The notes under the pieces: model-generated
The model's database searches: none
What the model was told of the DNA's origin: nothing
Seen by the model: only the letters and a program-made list of their open reading frames with translations
Translations under genes and position numbers: made by a program
Shown here: positions 9,700 through 22,899 of the stretch, piece after piece
How the letters are laid out: every line of letters starts with the position of its first letter
Numbering within the stretch: the first letter of the stretch is position 1
From: Mycogone perniciosa
Taxonomy: Eukaryota > Ascomycota > Sordariomycetes > Hypocreales > Hypocreaceae
Assembly: GCA_025331125.1 (NCBI GenBank)
Contig: JAOALB010000293.1
Coordinates: 1-25,189 of the forward strand
Direction of reading: 5' to 3'
DNA length: 25,189 bases

Positions 9700-12600
9700 T
9701 TACCTTCTTTTAGCTTTATAGGTTTTTAGCTGGTTATTATATAGTAGTATAGTATCTTTATTTAATAAAATAGTGGAAACTGTTATTATTATAATAATCT
9801 AAAAGCGCTTTAAACTCTTACTTCTTTTATACTTTATCTATATTATCTTCCCTTTCTAATACTTTGCCTTAAATATTCCTTAACCTAGCTTTATTAATTA
9901 TCTTTTACTTAAAGTGCAGTAAAGTAGCTGTTTTAAATTATAAAAGAGAGTTATATAAAACTAGGAAGATCTTTATACTTTCCAGTAAACTGACAGTATA
10001 GGTTTATAAATATACCTTTATTATTATATAAAGTCCTGCCTATTTATTATCCAGCTTTTTTATCAGCTGGTTAATCTTTATATTTTATATATTAATAAAG
10101 ATTTCCTACCTAATAGTATAAATTAGTAACGCCTCCTCTTATATATTTGCATTTTCTTTATATTTTCTTTTTAAAGCTTTAATAAAGGCCTTTAGTTATA
10201 TAATAATGCATTTAAATCGATCGGCAATAATATTAGCGCAGAAAAACTCTCTTTTCTTTGCCGCGGAAAGGTTTAGCAGGCAAGGCTATAAAGGCTCTGT
10301 CTTTAAGCGAGGGTTAAAACTATAATTAGCGAAAAATAGCAATATATTAATAGTTTTTAATACTATATTATTTGCAGCAAATTCGGCTAGTAGGAGCTAG
10401 TAGATTTAGTTATCCTAGTAGAAGTTAATAAAAGCTTACAGGTATTATTTTATATTTATATTAATTCTTTCAGTCCAGCTATTAGTTTTAAAGTAAAAGG
10501 CTAATAACTGTTTTAATATAACTTTTAATTAGTTTAATAGTTATTCTTAGAGTTTTAATATAAATTATATACTGCAGTTTAATATAATATTATTAGGTAT
10601 ACTATAAAGGCAGTAAATTCTATTAATAAATATATTAATTAACCTTTCTATTCATAGTAAAGTAATAGGTATAAAGTAATATATTTTAATAAAGTAATAG
10701 ACTATTACTAGTAAATGCTTATAAATAGTATTATAGTAGTAGGATTTAGGCACTAGTATAATATAATTAATAGAGATATTTAACTATATATAAAATAGGA
10801 CTAGCAGTAGTTAAAGGAAACCTGATAGTAAGGATTATAAGGCTTTTGTTTTAATATATAGTTTGCAGGCTTATATAAATACTTTAATATTTTTTAAGAT
10901 TTATAGCTACTAGTATATTCAGTTAATAAAGTCTAGGGTTTTAACCTGCTCAAATATTCAGCTAGGCTGCTAAAGTGGTTTCTAAATAGGATTTATATAT
11001 AAAGTTTATTATTAAGGGAAATAAAGAGCTGCTTTTAATAGTAGATTCTGCTATTTATTACTTGGCAGTTATTTATTGCAATCTAGAGTTCCCTGCAGAG
11101 CTGCTTTAGCGATTAGCGGATATTAATGTCTTAAAGTGCAGTTACTATTTCTTTCGCTATAGTATTTTATTTATATACTACTGCGATTAAGTTATTAATT
11201 AGTCTATTTTCTGCAGGTATTATTATAGCTATAAGGGCAGCCTTTATAGATATTTTTATATTTAATAAGATTTCTTTTTAGAATATTGCTTAAGTTTTAG
11301 GGCTAAAGAACTTTATAGGAGGATACTGCATTACCTATTTTTAATCTCGTTATTAAAAAGATCTAATTTCGCAGGCCTATTTTCTGCTTTTCTACTTAAA
11401 GCGTTAGGCTTTATAGCTTGAAAGCTAGGTCAATAGATAATATAGAAGTTAAAGCTAAAAAGGAATTTAAATTATTAAGTTTATTGTTAATTTAAGGCTT
11501 TAGTTAAAGTAAAGTATTTAAGGTTTTTATAGTCTATAATAATATTAAATTTTTATAAGCTTTATAATTCTAGGCGCTACACCTTTATTACTTTAATAAT
11601 AGTTAAGAGTTCTTTATTATAGATTTTATAGTTATATTTTTAAGCGTTATACTTTACAGAGAAAAATGCAATAAAGTGTAAAATACCTTTTTTATTATAC
11701 TATAATAAAATACTGTTTAATGCCTAGTCGGAAGTATTTATTGTAAGGATTATTTATTTATTATAATTACAGAGGGCTAGGATTAAAGCTAATTTAAAAG
11801 TGTATTTAATTAAATTAAAGGCTTTTTACTGTTTTTCTCTTTAAATATATAGTTAATCTTTCTTTAAAAGTTTATTTAATAGTATAGCTATTTTAAAGTA
11901 TTTTTAAATACAATAGCAATAAAAGTTTATAAAGTTAAAGCACTTTTATAGGTCTTTTAGTTTTGAAATAGTTACTAGTTTAATATAGCTTTAACCTTTT
12001 TAGGATTTATCTCTAGTCCTTTTAAAATAATAATTAAACTAAAGTATTGTATTTTTATTATTTTAAACTTATATTTAGTAATATTGACTTTAAAGCTAGC
12101 GTTTTAAAGGCAGGCTATTATTTTATAGATATATGTTTAGTATTTCTTTTTAGCTTAAAGAGTATATAAAGATATTATTAAAGTATACTATATAGGTGCA
12201 GTTAAAGAGGTTATAAAGAGTATAATGAATATAGTATTAGAATATAGCAGGCGTATTGCAGAGGCTAAAAGGTATAATTAATATCTTAAAAAGGCTAAAC
12301 CTTATAATAAACGCTATTTTCTATATATCTCCTTTAACGATATAGAGGTTATTAAATGCAGCGATAATATTAAGTTTTATATATACCTTTATATAGCTTA
12401 AGGCATTAAAGGTTTCTTAAATTAATAGTAATAGGTATTAATTTTTAATAGTAATATTATTTAACCTTTAATAGTTTTAATAAATATAGACGCTGCCTTT
12501 TAATTTTACGGCTAAAAGGAGGGGAGCAGTATATTATATTTGCAATTCGCAGATAAATCCTTTTATTAAATTTTTATCTAACTATTTTCTTATTACCTGC

Positions 12601-13920
12601 AGTTTATTAGGTAAAATAGCCTATTCTTTTAATATAAAGGGTCTTTTCCCGGCAATATCTTGATCTTATAATCCTAAGCCTATTATAAAGGAAGCTTATT
12701 TATTATTTTCAGCAGGAAAGTATGATATAAGTTATATAGCTAAGATAGCAGTTTTTTTAAGATATTTAGTTTACTAAACTTAAGTTTTCCTACTATAAAT
12801 TTCTTTATATTAGCAGCTATAATCTTTTTTAATTATATTATAGAGTAATATTTATTAATAAAGTTATATATTTCTTTTAGTAATATTATTTTTACTTTAA
12901 TATAGTTTCTTTATTTTATAAACATTTATTAAAAAAACTTATTTAAACGCTTTAATAGGCTAGTAGGCGCTAGTTCTTTAATTTTAATAGTTTAGTTAAT
13001 CTTTTTTTAAGTTACTTTTATTGCGTAAATATATAGTTAATAATAAAAGGTAATAAAGTTTATAGCTGCTACTATTTATATATCCGCTATATTTAAATGT
13101 ATTTTTTAATTTTAAAGTTTTATTTAATTTTGCGGAAGTAGTATATTAAAAGGTAATAGTAATAGCTTTAATAAAGGTTTTCTTTTTTATTATTAACTAT
13201 AAATTATAAAGGCAGGCAGCGGCTTTATATATATTTAATTTAAGATTATCTATACCTATATTTCCTTATTATTAATTCTGCTATGCTTATAGGTTATATA
13301 ATAATCTCGGTTTAATGTTAAGGTTTATAGAATATACAGTTTATAAGCTCCCTTTCTAGTTAAATTACAGTCTTTTTCTTTTTAAGTGTTTTTAATTAAT
13401 AGTTGCTAGTATAGTATAATTCTTTATTTAATTAAATTAAGCTCTACTTTATTTAAAGTGTTTTTAACTATTAGTTACTGGTAATTTATATTCTTTATAT
13501 TAGCTTTAGTTAAGTTATTTTTTATTTTAACTGCTATTAAAACTTATATAAGGCTAGCTATATTCTTTAAAAGGCAATAGTTATAATAGTAATAGGATTT
13601 AAAGGTAATAGTTAATTTTTCCTAGTTAATATTAAAGTTATATTTTTTTAGCTATAAAAGGCTAAAGATAATAAATATATTATTAAAGATATTTATAGTA
13701 AAGAAAAAGTAAAGTTCCTTATAAAGGCTGATTATAATTTATATAATAAAAAAGTTTAAAATTTTATTAACTATACTTTTATTAGTAAAAAAGAGGTTTT
13801 TAATAAATAGTAGTTATTAAGTAGTAATACTAAATCGCTTAATAAAAGCACAGCTAATAAAAGCCTAAAGTATATAGCTGCTGTCTACAAAGGCTTTTAT
13901 ATTAATATAAATATTATATA
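9700..13920 (-). pseudogene. Inner element pol remains: protease, RT, RNase H, integrase
   Basis: Going down the minus strand, AFVDSS at 13894-13877 matches the aspartic protease D-S-G site with Gly changed to Ser. YFNNIFIYS at 12185-12159 matches the RT box Y-x-D-D with both Asp codons changed to Asn. DYKNLKYFTLTKALN at 11534-11490 is the RNase H D-H-K-N-L-x-Y-F motif with His changed to Tyr, followed by stops where Arg and Trp are expected. ACKLYIKTKA near 10870-10840 fits the last part of the HHCC zinc finger with a Cys changed to Tyr. KTNSWTERIN near 10490-10460 matches the integrase Q-T-D-G-Q-T-E-R motif. Every replacement is explained by transitions. The outer limits are approximate and several frames are needed, so it is not translatable. 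Confidence 0.85.
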
Positions 13921-14379
13921 TAAAAGATAATATAGTTTATACTAAAAGGGATTTACTATCTATTAATTTAAGTTTAAAAGGCTTTTAATTAAAAAGGCAG
14001 CAGTAAATCTATTTTAAAATAATAGTACTATTTACAGTTAACCTTTATTTATAACTTTCAGTAAAAGTTAATCTTTTCTTTAGTTTATAAATTAAGTTTA
14101 GATTTTTAATAAGTATAGCTAGCTAAATTAAAGTAAATTAAAAGTTAATAAAGCAGCGCTACTATTATTGTTTTTATTAATATTTAAAGAGGGTATATTA
14201 TTTAAAGCCTAGATTTATAGGTTAACTAAGCATTACAGGTAGTATTAATATATTACTAGGGTTTAATTATTATACTTTACTAGGCTATTTTACTATTAAC
14301 TTTAAAGTACTGTTAGGTAAAAGCGTAGCTAATATAGCTGGATTTAATAATTTTAATTTTATATTTAATATAGATTTCC

Positions 14380-15480
14380 TTAGTATATATTAGCCTGCTT
14401 CTTTTTATTATATTTATTAAAGCTATAACTTACTTTTTTATAGTAAAAGTATAGTTTCTTAGCGATATATTCTTTGCGAGAGACTTAAAGGCAAGGTAAT
14501 ATAGTATATATAATATTTAGCTGTATTAGGTTACTAGTTAATGCTAAGGCAGCAGCTTAGTTATTCGCTTAGTTATTTATTTAGTTATTTTACTGGCATT
14601 AATAATATTACTGCTATTATTAATAGCTTTATTAATACTGGCCTATTTAGGCAGTGTAGAGGGCATTATAGTAAGCGCTTTCTTAAAGCCTATTATAAAT
14701 AGTTTAGTAAAGTTAGCACTATTTAATAAAGTTAAACTTATTTAGCTTAATTACTTAAGTCTTTATAGTATTAGTAAATTTTTAAAAGACCTTTATCTTT
14801 AAGGCCTTTATTATTTGCTTAGCAGTTTTACTATATTTACTGCTTAATATAGATAACTTTACTATAAAGTTTTAAAAAGGCTTATTTAATATATATAGGT
14901 TATTAAAGGATTATAATACCTTTTAAGATAGGTTAATTATTTTATATTATTTATTAAAATCGGTAAAAAGTATTATATTAGTCTTTTAATGCTATTAGGC
15001 AGAGTTATTAAAACTTTTAATAATAGTATTAAAGTTTTTTTATTGCAGTTAATATATATCTCCTTTTAAAAGGCCTATAATATATAAAGTCTTTTTAAGT
15101 TTAATTAAAAAGATTAACTAGTTATTTATAAAGGTAATATTAATTTAAAAGCATTAATTAATATATTTTTACTGGTATTTAAGAATATTTTTCTATTTAC
15201 TATTAAATTACTTAAAGTCTTTAATTTAATAGCAGTTAAATAGGTTATTATTTTTAAGATTTAGCAGTAAAGCTGTATTTAAGGCTTTAACTTAAGCTTT
15301 AATTTATACTTTAAGGTTTTAGTTTTTAGCTGCCTATTCTAAGATTCTTTATATAAAGGTTTAGTTTTATTTTTCCTATTAAGCTAAGCCTTTATCTATT
15401 ATTTAACTAAAGAGATACAACTAATGATAAAGGTTATTATTTTTAATAATCGCGTTTATTAAATATATATAGTCGCTATT
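14380..15480 (-). pseudogene. Inner element gag remains with a mutated zinc knuckle
   Basis: At 14451-14410 the minus strand reads YFYYKKVSYSFNKY. This has the exact spacing of a CCHC nucleocapsid knuckle (C-x2-C-x4-H-x4-C), with all three Cys and the His replaced by Tyr. TGC/TGT to TAC/TAT and CAC/CAT to TAC/TAT are the changes RIP predicts. The upstream part of Gag is too decayed to delimit, so the right limit is only an estimate from the leader region. Confidence 0.7.
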
Positions 15481-15764
15481 AATACTAGACTTTTATAAAA
15501 TTTCGAGGAGAAAAGGGAAAGGCGCTAGCTTTATAGTAAAGATTATAGTCTATTAGGCCAGGTTAGGTTATAGGGCGAGGTTTAGGGCATTTATATTTAT
15601 CTCGCTTATAATTAGTTTCCTATAGGTATAGGGTTTAAAGGGCGAGGGCTAGGCTATAAAGGCGTTATTATAGGTTTAGGAATAAAGGGGGAATTCAGGG
15701 AAGTTTATAATTGGTTAGGTATATGCCTCGCGATAGCGCAGCTAAGTTAAGGGATAGCATAAAC

Positions 15765-15936
15765 TATTACGGCACGGGAAAGCAGGTTAAAGGAAATATT
15801 ATTATTGTGCTGTAGAGAGTAAGGAAGCCTTAAGGCTTTACGGAAAGCTATAGCTAGGAACGCGTTAGGGCCTACTTATATAACCGGAGCTTATATAACA
15901 GGGCATCAATATCGCGTCACAGTCAGTGCCATAACA
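15765..15936 (-). repeat. Inner element 5' LTR
   Basis: It is 172 bp, the same length as the 9228-9399 copy, with no indels. By hand count about 26 positions differ, nearly all transitions. It starts TATTACGGC and ends GCCATAACA on the plus strand. The primer-binding site should lie just inside, below 15764. I could not assign the tRNA. Confidence 0.93.
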
Positions 15937-15941
15937 ACTTT
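15937..15941. repeat. Target-site duplication, right copy (ACTTT)
   Basis: Identical to 9223-9227 and directly abuts the right LTR. Confidence 0.85.
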
Positions 15942-17200
15942 AATAATATAAATTTAAAGGCTAAGTATATATAACAATTCTATTTATATATATTGTAATA
16001 TTATTATTAAATATAGTATTAAATTAATATTTTAAAGATATTAATAAAGGAATAATAGTAAAGCTATATAACCTAAAAGGCAGATTTTAAATATAAAATA
16101 ATATTTTAAATAAGCAATTTATAACATATATTAAAATAGCTTTATTAGCTTTAAAAAAGGAAACTTTTATTATTTAAAATATAGTAAAGGGGGCTAATAT
16201 TAAATATTAAATCTTTAAGGTTAAAAAAAGAATTAAAGTAATTAGATATTATAATATATATTTACTAATAATTGCTTTTTACAAGTTTAATTCCTTTTTT
16301 TAAAAAAAGGTTTTAAAAGTTACTTTTAACTAAAAGTATTAATATATAAGTAAATAAATATATAATAGAAATTTTAAATATTAAAGTAAAATAAATATAT
16401 AAAAGCTAGAAAAGGTTTATATAAAAGACTTTATAGTAATTAAAACTCTAGCAAGTATAGGAATATAAGAATAAAGTAATAGCGTTATTAATAGTGAAGT
16501 GAATAATTAAAGAAATTAAGCTACAAGTAAAAGAAAAACTATTTATTAAATAAATAAAATAAATACTAACAATAATTACTTTAAATTAATATAAATTACT
16601 CTTTTTACTATAATAAAGTAAAATAAACAAAGCTATTAATAAATGCCTATAAAGAAAAGAGGCAGTAAACCTTTTAAATATATAGCTTAACTTTAATAAG
16701 AACTATACTTTATTAAAAAAGGAAATATTTTATATTAAAGACTAAGTGCTTTTAATAATAACTAATAATAAAGATAAAAAAAAAACTTAGATTAGTTAAA
16801 TTTAAAGGAGCTGAAAAGTAATATTAATTAGGAAAGTAATTTAAATAGTTATTTTTATTGTAGATATTAAAAATAAAAGATTAACTGAAGAGGTATATAG
16901 AAAGTGTAAAGAAACCTTTTTAAAGAAAGAAGAACTATAAAAGTATACCTATAAAAGAAAATATAATATAGTATAAAAGATATAAACAGTATATTAAAGA
17001 TTACAGGCACCTAGCCTAATTTCTAAAGCAAAACCTCCCTATATATAAGCCAGCCTAAATAAACTAGTAGCTTATATATATATTGAAATAAATATATATA
17101 AATATATTAAATTAAAAGAAAGGAACCTAATTTATATTAGCTTAAAAGTAATTAAATTAATAATAAATAAAGAACTACTACCTTTTTTATTAATATTAAT
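15942..17200 (+). other. Outer element, gag-side segment after the nested insertion
   Basis: Continues the outer element interrupted at 9222. By position it should hold most of gag. It is full of stops, and no zinc knuckle or protease motif could be recognised with confidence. Confidence 0.4.
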
Positions 17201-20200
17201 ATTAATTAATTAAAGACTATTAAGTAAAATAGTATTAAAGGGTTATAGGTAAAAGGATAAATTAAATTTATAGTATTTATTCCTAGATTTATCTTTAAAC
17301 TTCTATATATAGTGAAAGTATAAATAGCAGAATAGATTATAAAATATATTATAGTTAAGGTATTATTTAATTAAAGATTTAATATTTTATATAGTATAAA
17401 TATTTTAAACTCCTATAAATATATAGTAATTATAGTATATATTAACTTATACGTTTTAACAGATATTATAGACTAAAAACTTAAAATTAAAAGAAAAGTA
17501 AAAATTAAAAATAATATTATAGTAAACCTTTAAAGCTTTATACCTATCCCTATTACTATTAAAATATTACTTAAAGGGAGGGATTAACTTTTTATTTTAA
17601 CCTTTTAATCCTTTATAGCTAAGGTATACTAAAACCCTTTATATATTTTAAGGGTAAATATTAGGAATACTTAAAGTATAATATATATATAATAGACAGT
17701 AAAAGTATTAATTAATATTAATAATAATATAGGCTAAAAATATTTAGCCTATGATTTATATAAAAAGAATTAAAGTTTTTACTATTAATTATATTATTAA
17801 AAAAGAAAGGCAAATAGAAATTACTTTAAAAACCTTTCAATAAATAAAAAAAAAGCTAAACCCTTATTATAAAACAAACCTATAAAGTTATATTTTAAAG
17901 TAAGGATAAATATACCTAGCAATATATTAAAGATAGAAACTAAAGATAAAGTATATGTTTGCGTAAAAAATACAAGTTTAGCCTATTAAATTAAAAGCTT
18001 AATAAAAGCCTTTTTGTATTTATAAAAAGATATTAAAGAAATTAAAATAAATTCCGCTAAATATATAAAGATCCTGCTAATTAATAATTAATAAAATAGT
18101 AAAGTTTTATTATAATATTACCTTTTAAGCGAAAAGGTTAAAAGATTATTAAATATAATTTTTAATATATTTTATAATTAAAGCTATATAAAAGAAATAA
18201 CTAAACTAATACCTTTTACTAGTCTAGTATTTATAGTTTAAAGAATAATTAATAATAGTAAAAGAGGAACAATTATAGTTAACTTAAAAGTAGTAAGTGA
18301 TATAATTATCTTAAATATATATTTAATATTAAAGCAGTAAAATATTATTGCAAAATCAAGGAAAAAGTAGTATATTATTGTTATTAATATAACGTCCTTT
18401 CTCGACTAACTCCCTATAAAACCTAAACATTAAAAATAACTTTTAGTAATAAACTATAAAGGTATAGAAAGATTAAAGGTTACTTTAATAGGATTTGAAA
18501 ACTTTTTAGCCTATATATGAAATTTTATAGACAAAACCATTTACCTTTATTATAATTTGGCAGTAGCCTTTATTAATAATATGATAATATATTTAATATA
18601 CTTTAAAAAACTATTCTCATTATTCTTTAAAAAGAATATTTTACTATCTTTTATAAGGTTATTTTTAATATACTTATTACTATAACTCTTTAAATTTCTA
18701 ATAAATAAAATAAGATTAATAGATATTAAGGAAAAAGTAATAATACTTTAAAAAATAAAATTCTTAATTACTTTATAAAAGCCAGAAATTTATATTAATA
18801 TAGTTAAATAGCTTTATTATATAATTCCTTAATTTATTTAAAGAATTAAACTGCTATAAAATACAAAAATATAGTTACTTTTAACAATAAAAAATAAAGC
18901 TAGACCTTTTAAGGGAAAAGTAAAAAGAAATTTTAAATAAAGGATAGACTTTACTTTAATTAATGCAAAAACAGCTACTTTCTAGGATATAATTAAAGTA
19001 TTAGCAGATATAAAATATAATATTACTTTAATTTAAAGAAAACTTTATTTAGTTAATTCAATATATTAAAAAAAAGTATTAAAGTAATAGTATTTTACTT
19101 TAAAGAGGGATTTTAATAAAACTTTAATAGGTAAATTCCAGCTTTAATAGTAAAACCTATTTTATTTTTAAATCAAGTATAAAAAAGGGGTAAGCTATAA
19201 TATTAGCTTACACAATTTAAAATAGCAGGATTTATTTAAGTAATTAAAAAAACTAAAATTATAATATATTTAATTAAAGTAAAACCTATAATAATTTTAA
19301 TTAATCATACTATAATTTATAATATTATATAGTAAAAAACATTATAGATTAAAAGTATAAAAATAAGTAACTGCTTTATTATTATATTATAATAGCTTAG
19401 CTGATTTAATTTAAATATATATTATATCTTTAGGATAATAAACTTAATTGCTAATGTAATATTATAGCTGTTAGCAGATAACAGCTATAGAAAAGGCTTT
19501 ACTAATAATTTTAAAGAACTCGATTAGGTATAAAAAGATAAAGCGCTTAATAAATATATATACGTTTAATAAACTACTATTATACTGCAGTTAAAAGTAA
19601 AAATATAAATATTATATATAGTAAATTTAAAATAAAAGTTTATTATTAAATAGGTAAATAAAAAAAGGGAAAGAAAAAGTTTACCCTTTATTTATATTAA
19701 TAGTATACTATACCTATTAAAGCTTAATAGGCAATAATAATTATATAGTTTATAAGATTACGCTAATAGAATTATAAATAATATATATAGCTAGAAATTT
19801 TATTTAAAAGAGAGATAGCTATAAAAAGATTTAATTAAAAGCTTTATAATCTTTAAGTTTATAAAATAAATTAATAAAAACATAATAAATTGCAATATAT
19901 ATAGGCAGAATTAAATAAACTAGTAAAAGCTATTAAAAGAAATAGCCTTTATCCTTTTTTAAATATTCCATTTTATATTATTATAATAGACTTTATAGTA
20001 AATCTCTTTGTAATTACTGCAAAAACTATTATATAATTAAGTTTGCTAAAAGGTTACTTTAATACCTTAATAATAGTAATTAATAGATTCTTAAAAATTT
20101 ATTTACTAATACTAGGAAATAACTAACATACAGCTAAAAGTTAAAGGAAAGCCCTTTATATAAAACTAATATAAGTAAACTAGGGAATCCCTTAATAGAT

Positions 20201-20600
20201 TATATTTAACTATAATAGTAAATTCCTTTTAAGGTTTTAGTAAATACTATAAAAGGTATATAAATGTAAACCTTTTAGTATTAATTATATAGTATTTATA
20301 AACTAATAGGTTATTTAAAAAGGGAACTAAATTATAAGAATTATATTATAATTTCTTTACTATAGGCATTTAAATAAATATTAAATAAAGGCTATTATAG
20401 CTATTTAATTGTCTTTTAATAATCTATATACTATAGCAATTACAATATTATTAAATAATTTATTTATAAGAATAAGGATAAATAATAAATAATATTATTT
20501 AAAGGATTAAAGATAGTTACTTAATTAAATTATGGTTTAAAACAAGGCTAAGCTAAATATTACTTATATATAAGCAGCTATACAAAGTGGTATAATAAAG
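17200..20600 (+). pseudogene. Outer element pol remains: RT, RNase H, integrase
   Basis: At 18566-18592 the plus strand reads AFINNMIIY. This fits the gypsy RT active-site box (A-F-I-D-D-M) with the two catalytic Asp codons changed to Asn. At 19279-19320 VKPIIILINH, followed later by NLIANVIL and a stop, matches the gypsy RNase H pattern K-P-x-x-x-x-T-D-H ... N-x-V-x-D-A-L-S-R. At about 19980-20003 IIIDFIVNL fits the start of the integrase core, whose Asp is the first catalytic acid and is retained here. CNIYRQN near 19890 may be the Cys end of the integrase zinc finger with one Cys changed to Tyr. The limits are approximate and the frame is broken by many stops. Confidence 0.8.
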
Positions 20601-22899
20601 AAATTACCTTTTATAATTTAAAAAAAGAAATTAAATATAATTAAAATTAAAAAAGGATAGTATATTTTAAGATGAAAAGTCTTAAAGCTTTAAAAATAAA
20701 AGGCTAGCTTATTTTAAATAATAGAAAAAGTAGAGTATTTAATATATTAACTTAGCTTAGGAAGTACCTTTAATATTTACTTTATTATTTTCATTATGTA
20801 CTTTAAACCTATAAAGTAGCTAAAACTTTAACTTAAAGCAGTAAAGGTAAAAGAAAATGGAAAATAAATAAAGGAATAAAAGGTAAAATAGAGTTTAAAC
20901 TTAACAATAAATAGAAAGGGTAAAGGTAAACTTGAAAGATTATACCTAATATTATAAGAAAGGTAACTAAGCTATTATAACTGCTAAATAAAGGAATTAG
21001 CAGTATTTACTTTAAAGTTTATATAGAGGTATAAAAGAAAAAGAATAAAGCTAGAATTTAAGGTATTTATTGATAAAAGAAAGTTAAAAGGTTTATAAGG
21101 GAATATTAATAGCTATAATTTAAAGAATTATTAAGCGCTATATTATAGGCAAATATAAAATAATCTAAGAGAAAGTAAAAAAGAAAGAAAAGAAATAACT
21201 ATAAAATAAAAGTAAAAAAAGAATATTAAGAAACTTTAAAGAAAGAGTATAATACTTAGCAATATTAAAAAACAGCTAATAGTTTAGTTTAATAGATTAA
21301 ATAATAAAAGAGTAATTAATAATATATTACTATAGTATTAATTGCTTAAAGCTATATAAATAAAAAGTAAATAAAATATAATATATTAATTAACTTAAAT
21401 TCTTTTTAAGATACTATATAACAAATAACCTGTAGACCTTAGTATTTATATAATAATTTTAAATTATTGTTTTTTTAAGTATATATTAATTTAAAATCTT
21501 AAAATCTTAATAAAGTCTTTTTAAGCCTTTATTTGAAAATCCGTTTAAATTTAATAGAAAAGGCTTTACTTAAGCCTTTAAACTTTATAGGTAAAAGGAT
21601 ATACTATTTAATAAAATTAAAAGTGTAAAGAAAAAGTTTAATACCTAGCGTAAAAGTTATAAAAGTAACTAGGATAATTACCTAGCCTACCTATATAATA
21701 TACTTAGGAACCTTTACTTTTAAAAAAGGTAATATAAAAAGACTTTACTAAAAGTAATAAATATTGCTATAATAGTAATAGTTATATTAAAAATTATTAC
21801 TCGCAGTAAAGTAACTAAAGCAAACTTTAGGCTTATAAAGCAGTTCTTTAAATTTATTAAAAGATTTAAACTAGTGTAAAAGTTTAAAGATAATATAAAG
21901 CTTAAAGCTAAATAATAAGCCTTTAGCTCATAATTAATGAAGGTTTTCCTAGTTAATCTCTAGTAAAGAAATATAGTATAAGTATATAATATTGATAAGT
22001 AACTTTTTAAAATATTAATACCTTGACTAAATATAAATAGCTGTAAAATATTAAGACTTTCAAATAAAGTCTATAAAGAATTAATGCGCAAAGTATAATT
22101 GAATATATTTTAATCCTTATAGTTAACTTATTTATTATAAAAGATAGTTAAAAATATAATAATATTATTACTTATATAGTAGTTTTATATATTAGGAATA
22201 AAGCTATTGTATTACAAAGTAACTTAATAGTTAAAACCGTTAACTGCTTTTATAAGAAACCTTAAAATAAAGCTAAATAAAATACAACCTTTATTAAGTT
22301 AATAAAGATTTTTAATATTTTAGGTAAGTTAATTATTAAAATAAACTTTATATTTAGCTAATTTATAGAATTAAAATAGTAAAAGAAATCTATATAAAAG
22401 TCTTTATATATAAACCTTTTATGAATAGTAATAAAGTAAAAGAATTGCTTTAAAAGGCAGTAAAAGATATTTAAAATATATATAAGTTAAGGTCTATATA
22501 TAAAGATTAATTAAAAGAGATAAAGTTTAGTAATTTATAATTACTAAACCCTTTACCTAAACTATTATAGAGGAAGGAAAAGTAGGGATTGATTATTTAA
22601 CTATAGAAAAACGTTTTTAAAAATAAAAAATTAAAGTCTTTATTATATAAAACATTAAAGAGTTTAAAAGACTTAAATAAAAGGGAAATAAAAGTAAAAG
22701 CTAACAGGTAAAAGTAAAGATATTACAGTAATATTACTTTACTATTTCGTTTATAATTAAGGCAGGAATAATATTTATAAAATTAGATAACTTTCTTTAC
22801 CCTTTTTTTATATTTTTATAATATAACTATATATAAATAGATAATAAAGGAAAATACTACTAAAGGTAATAAATAACCTTTTGAAGGCAGTATCTAATA
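20601..22899 (+). other. Outer element 3' segment of unknown content
   Basis: About 2.3 kb lies between the end of the recognisable integrase and the 3' LTR. A short stop-poor stretch near 21620-21720 reads like a basic protein (RKSYKSN, then YLAYLYNILRNLYF), but no family is recognised. It may be a C-terminal Pol extension, an extra ORF, untranslated sequence or a further nested relic. Confidence 0.35.

Larger units (their letters stand above)
9228..15936 (-). mobile_element. Inner Ty3/gypsy LTR retrotransposon, complete but RIP-inactivated
   Basis: Two 172-bp LTRs (9228-9399 and 15765-15936) bound 6,709 bp flanked by ACTTT duplications. A polypurine tract beside the left LTR and the coding remains show that it reads on the minus strand. 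From right to left these are Gag zinc knuckle (14410-14451), protease (13877-13894), RT (12156-12194), RNase H (11490-11534) and integrase (about 10460-11030). That order assigns it to Ty3/gypsy. None of the domains is open. The LTRs and the first about 300 bp of the leader (15480-15764) keep more G+C than the body. It is inserted inside the outer element and in the opposite orientation. Confidence 0.93.

Noticed and set aside
15742..15764. Primer-binding site of the inner element
   Set aside because: The position is right, but the mutated bases could not be matched to a specific tRNA 3' end.
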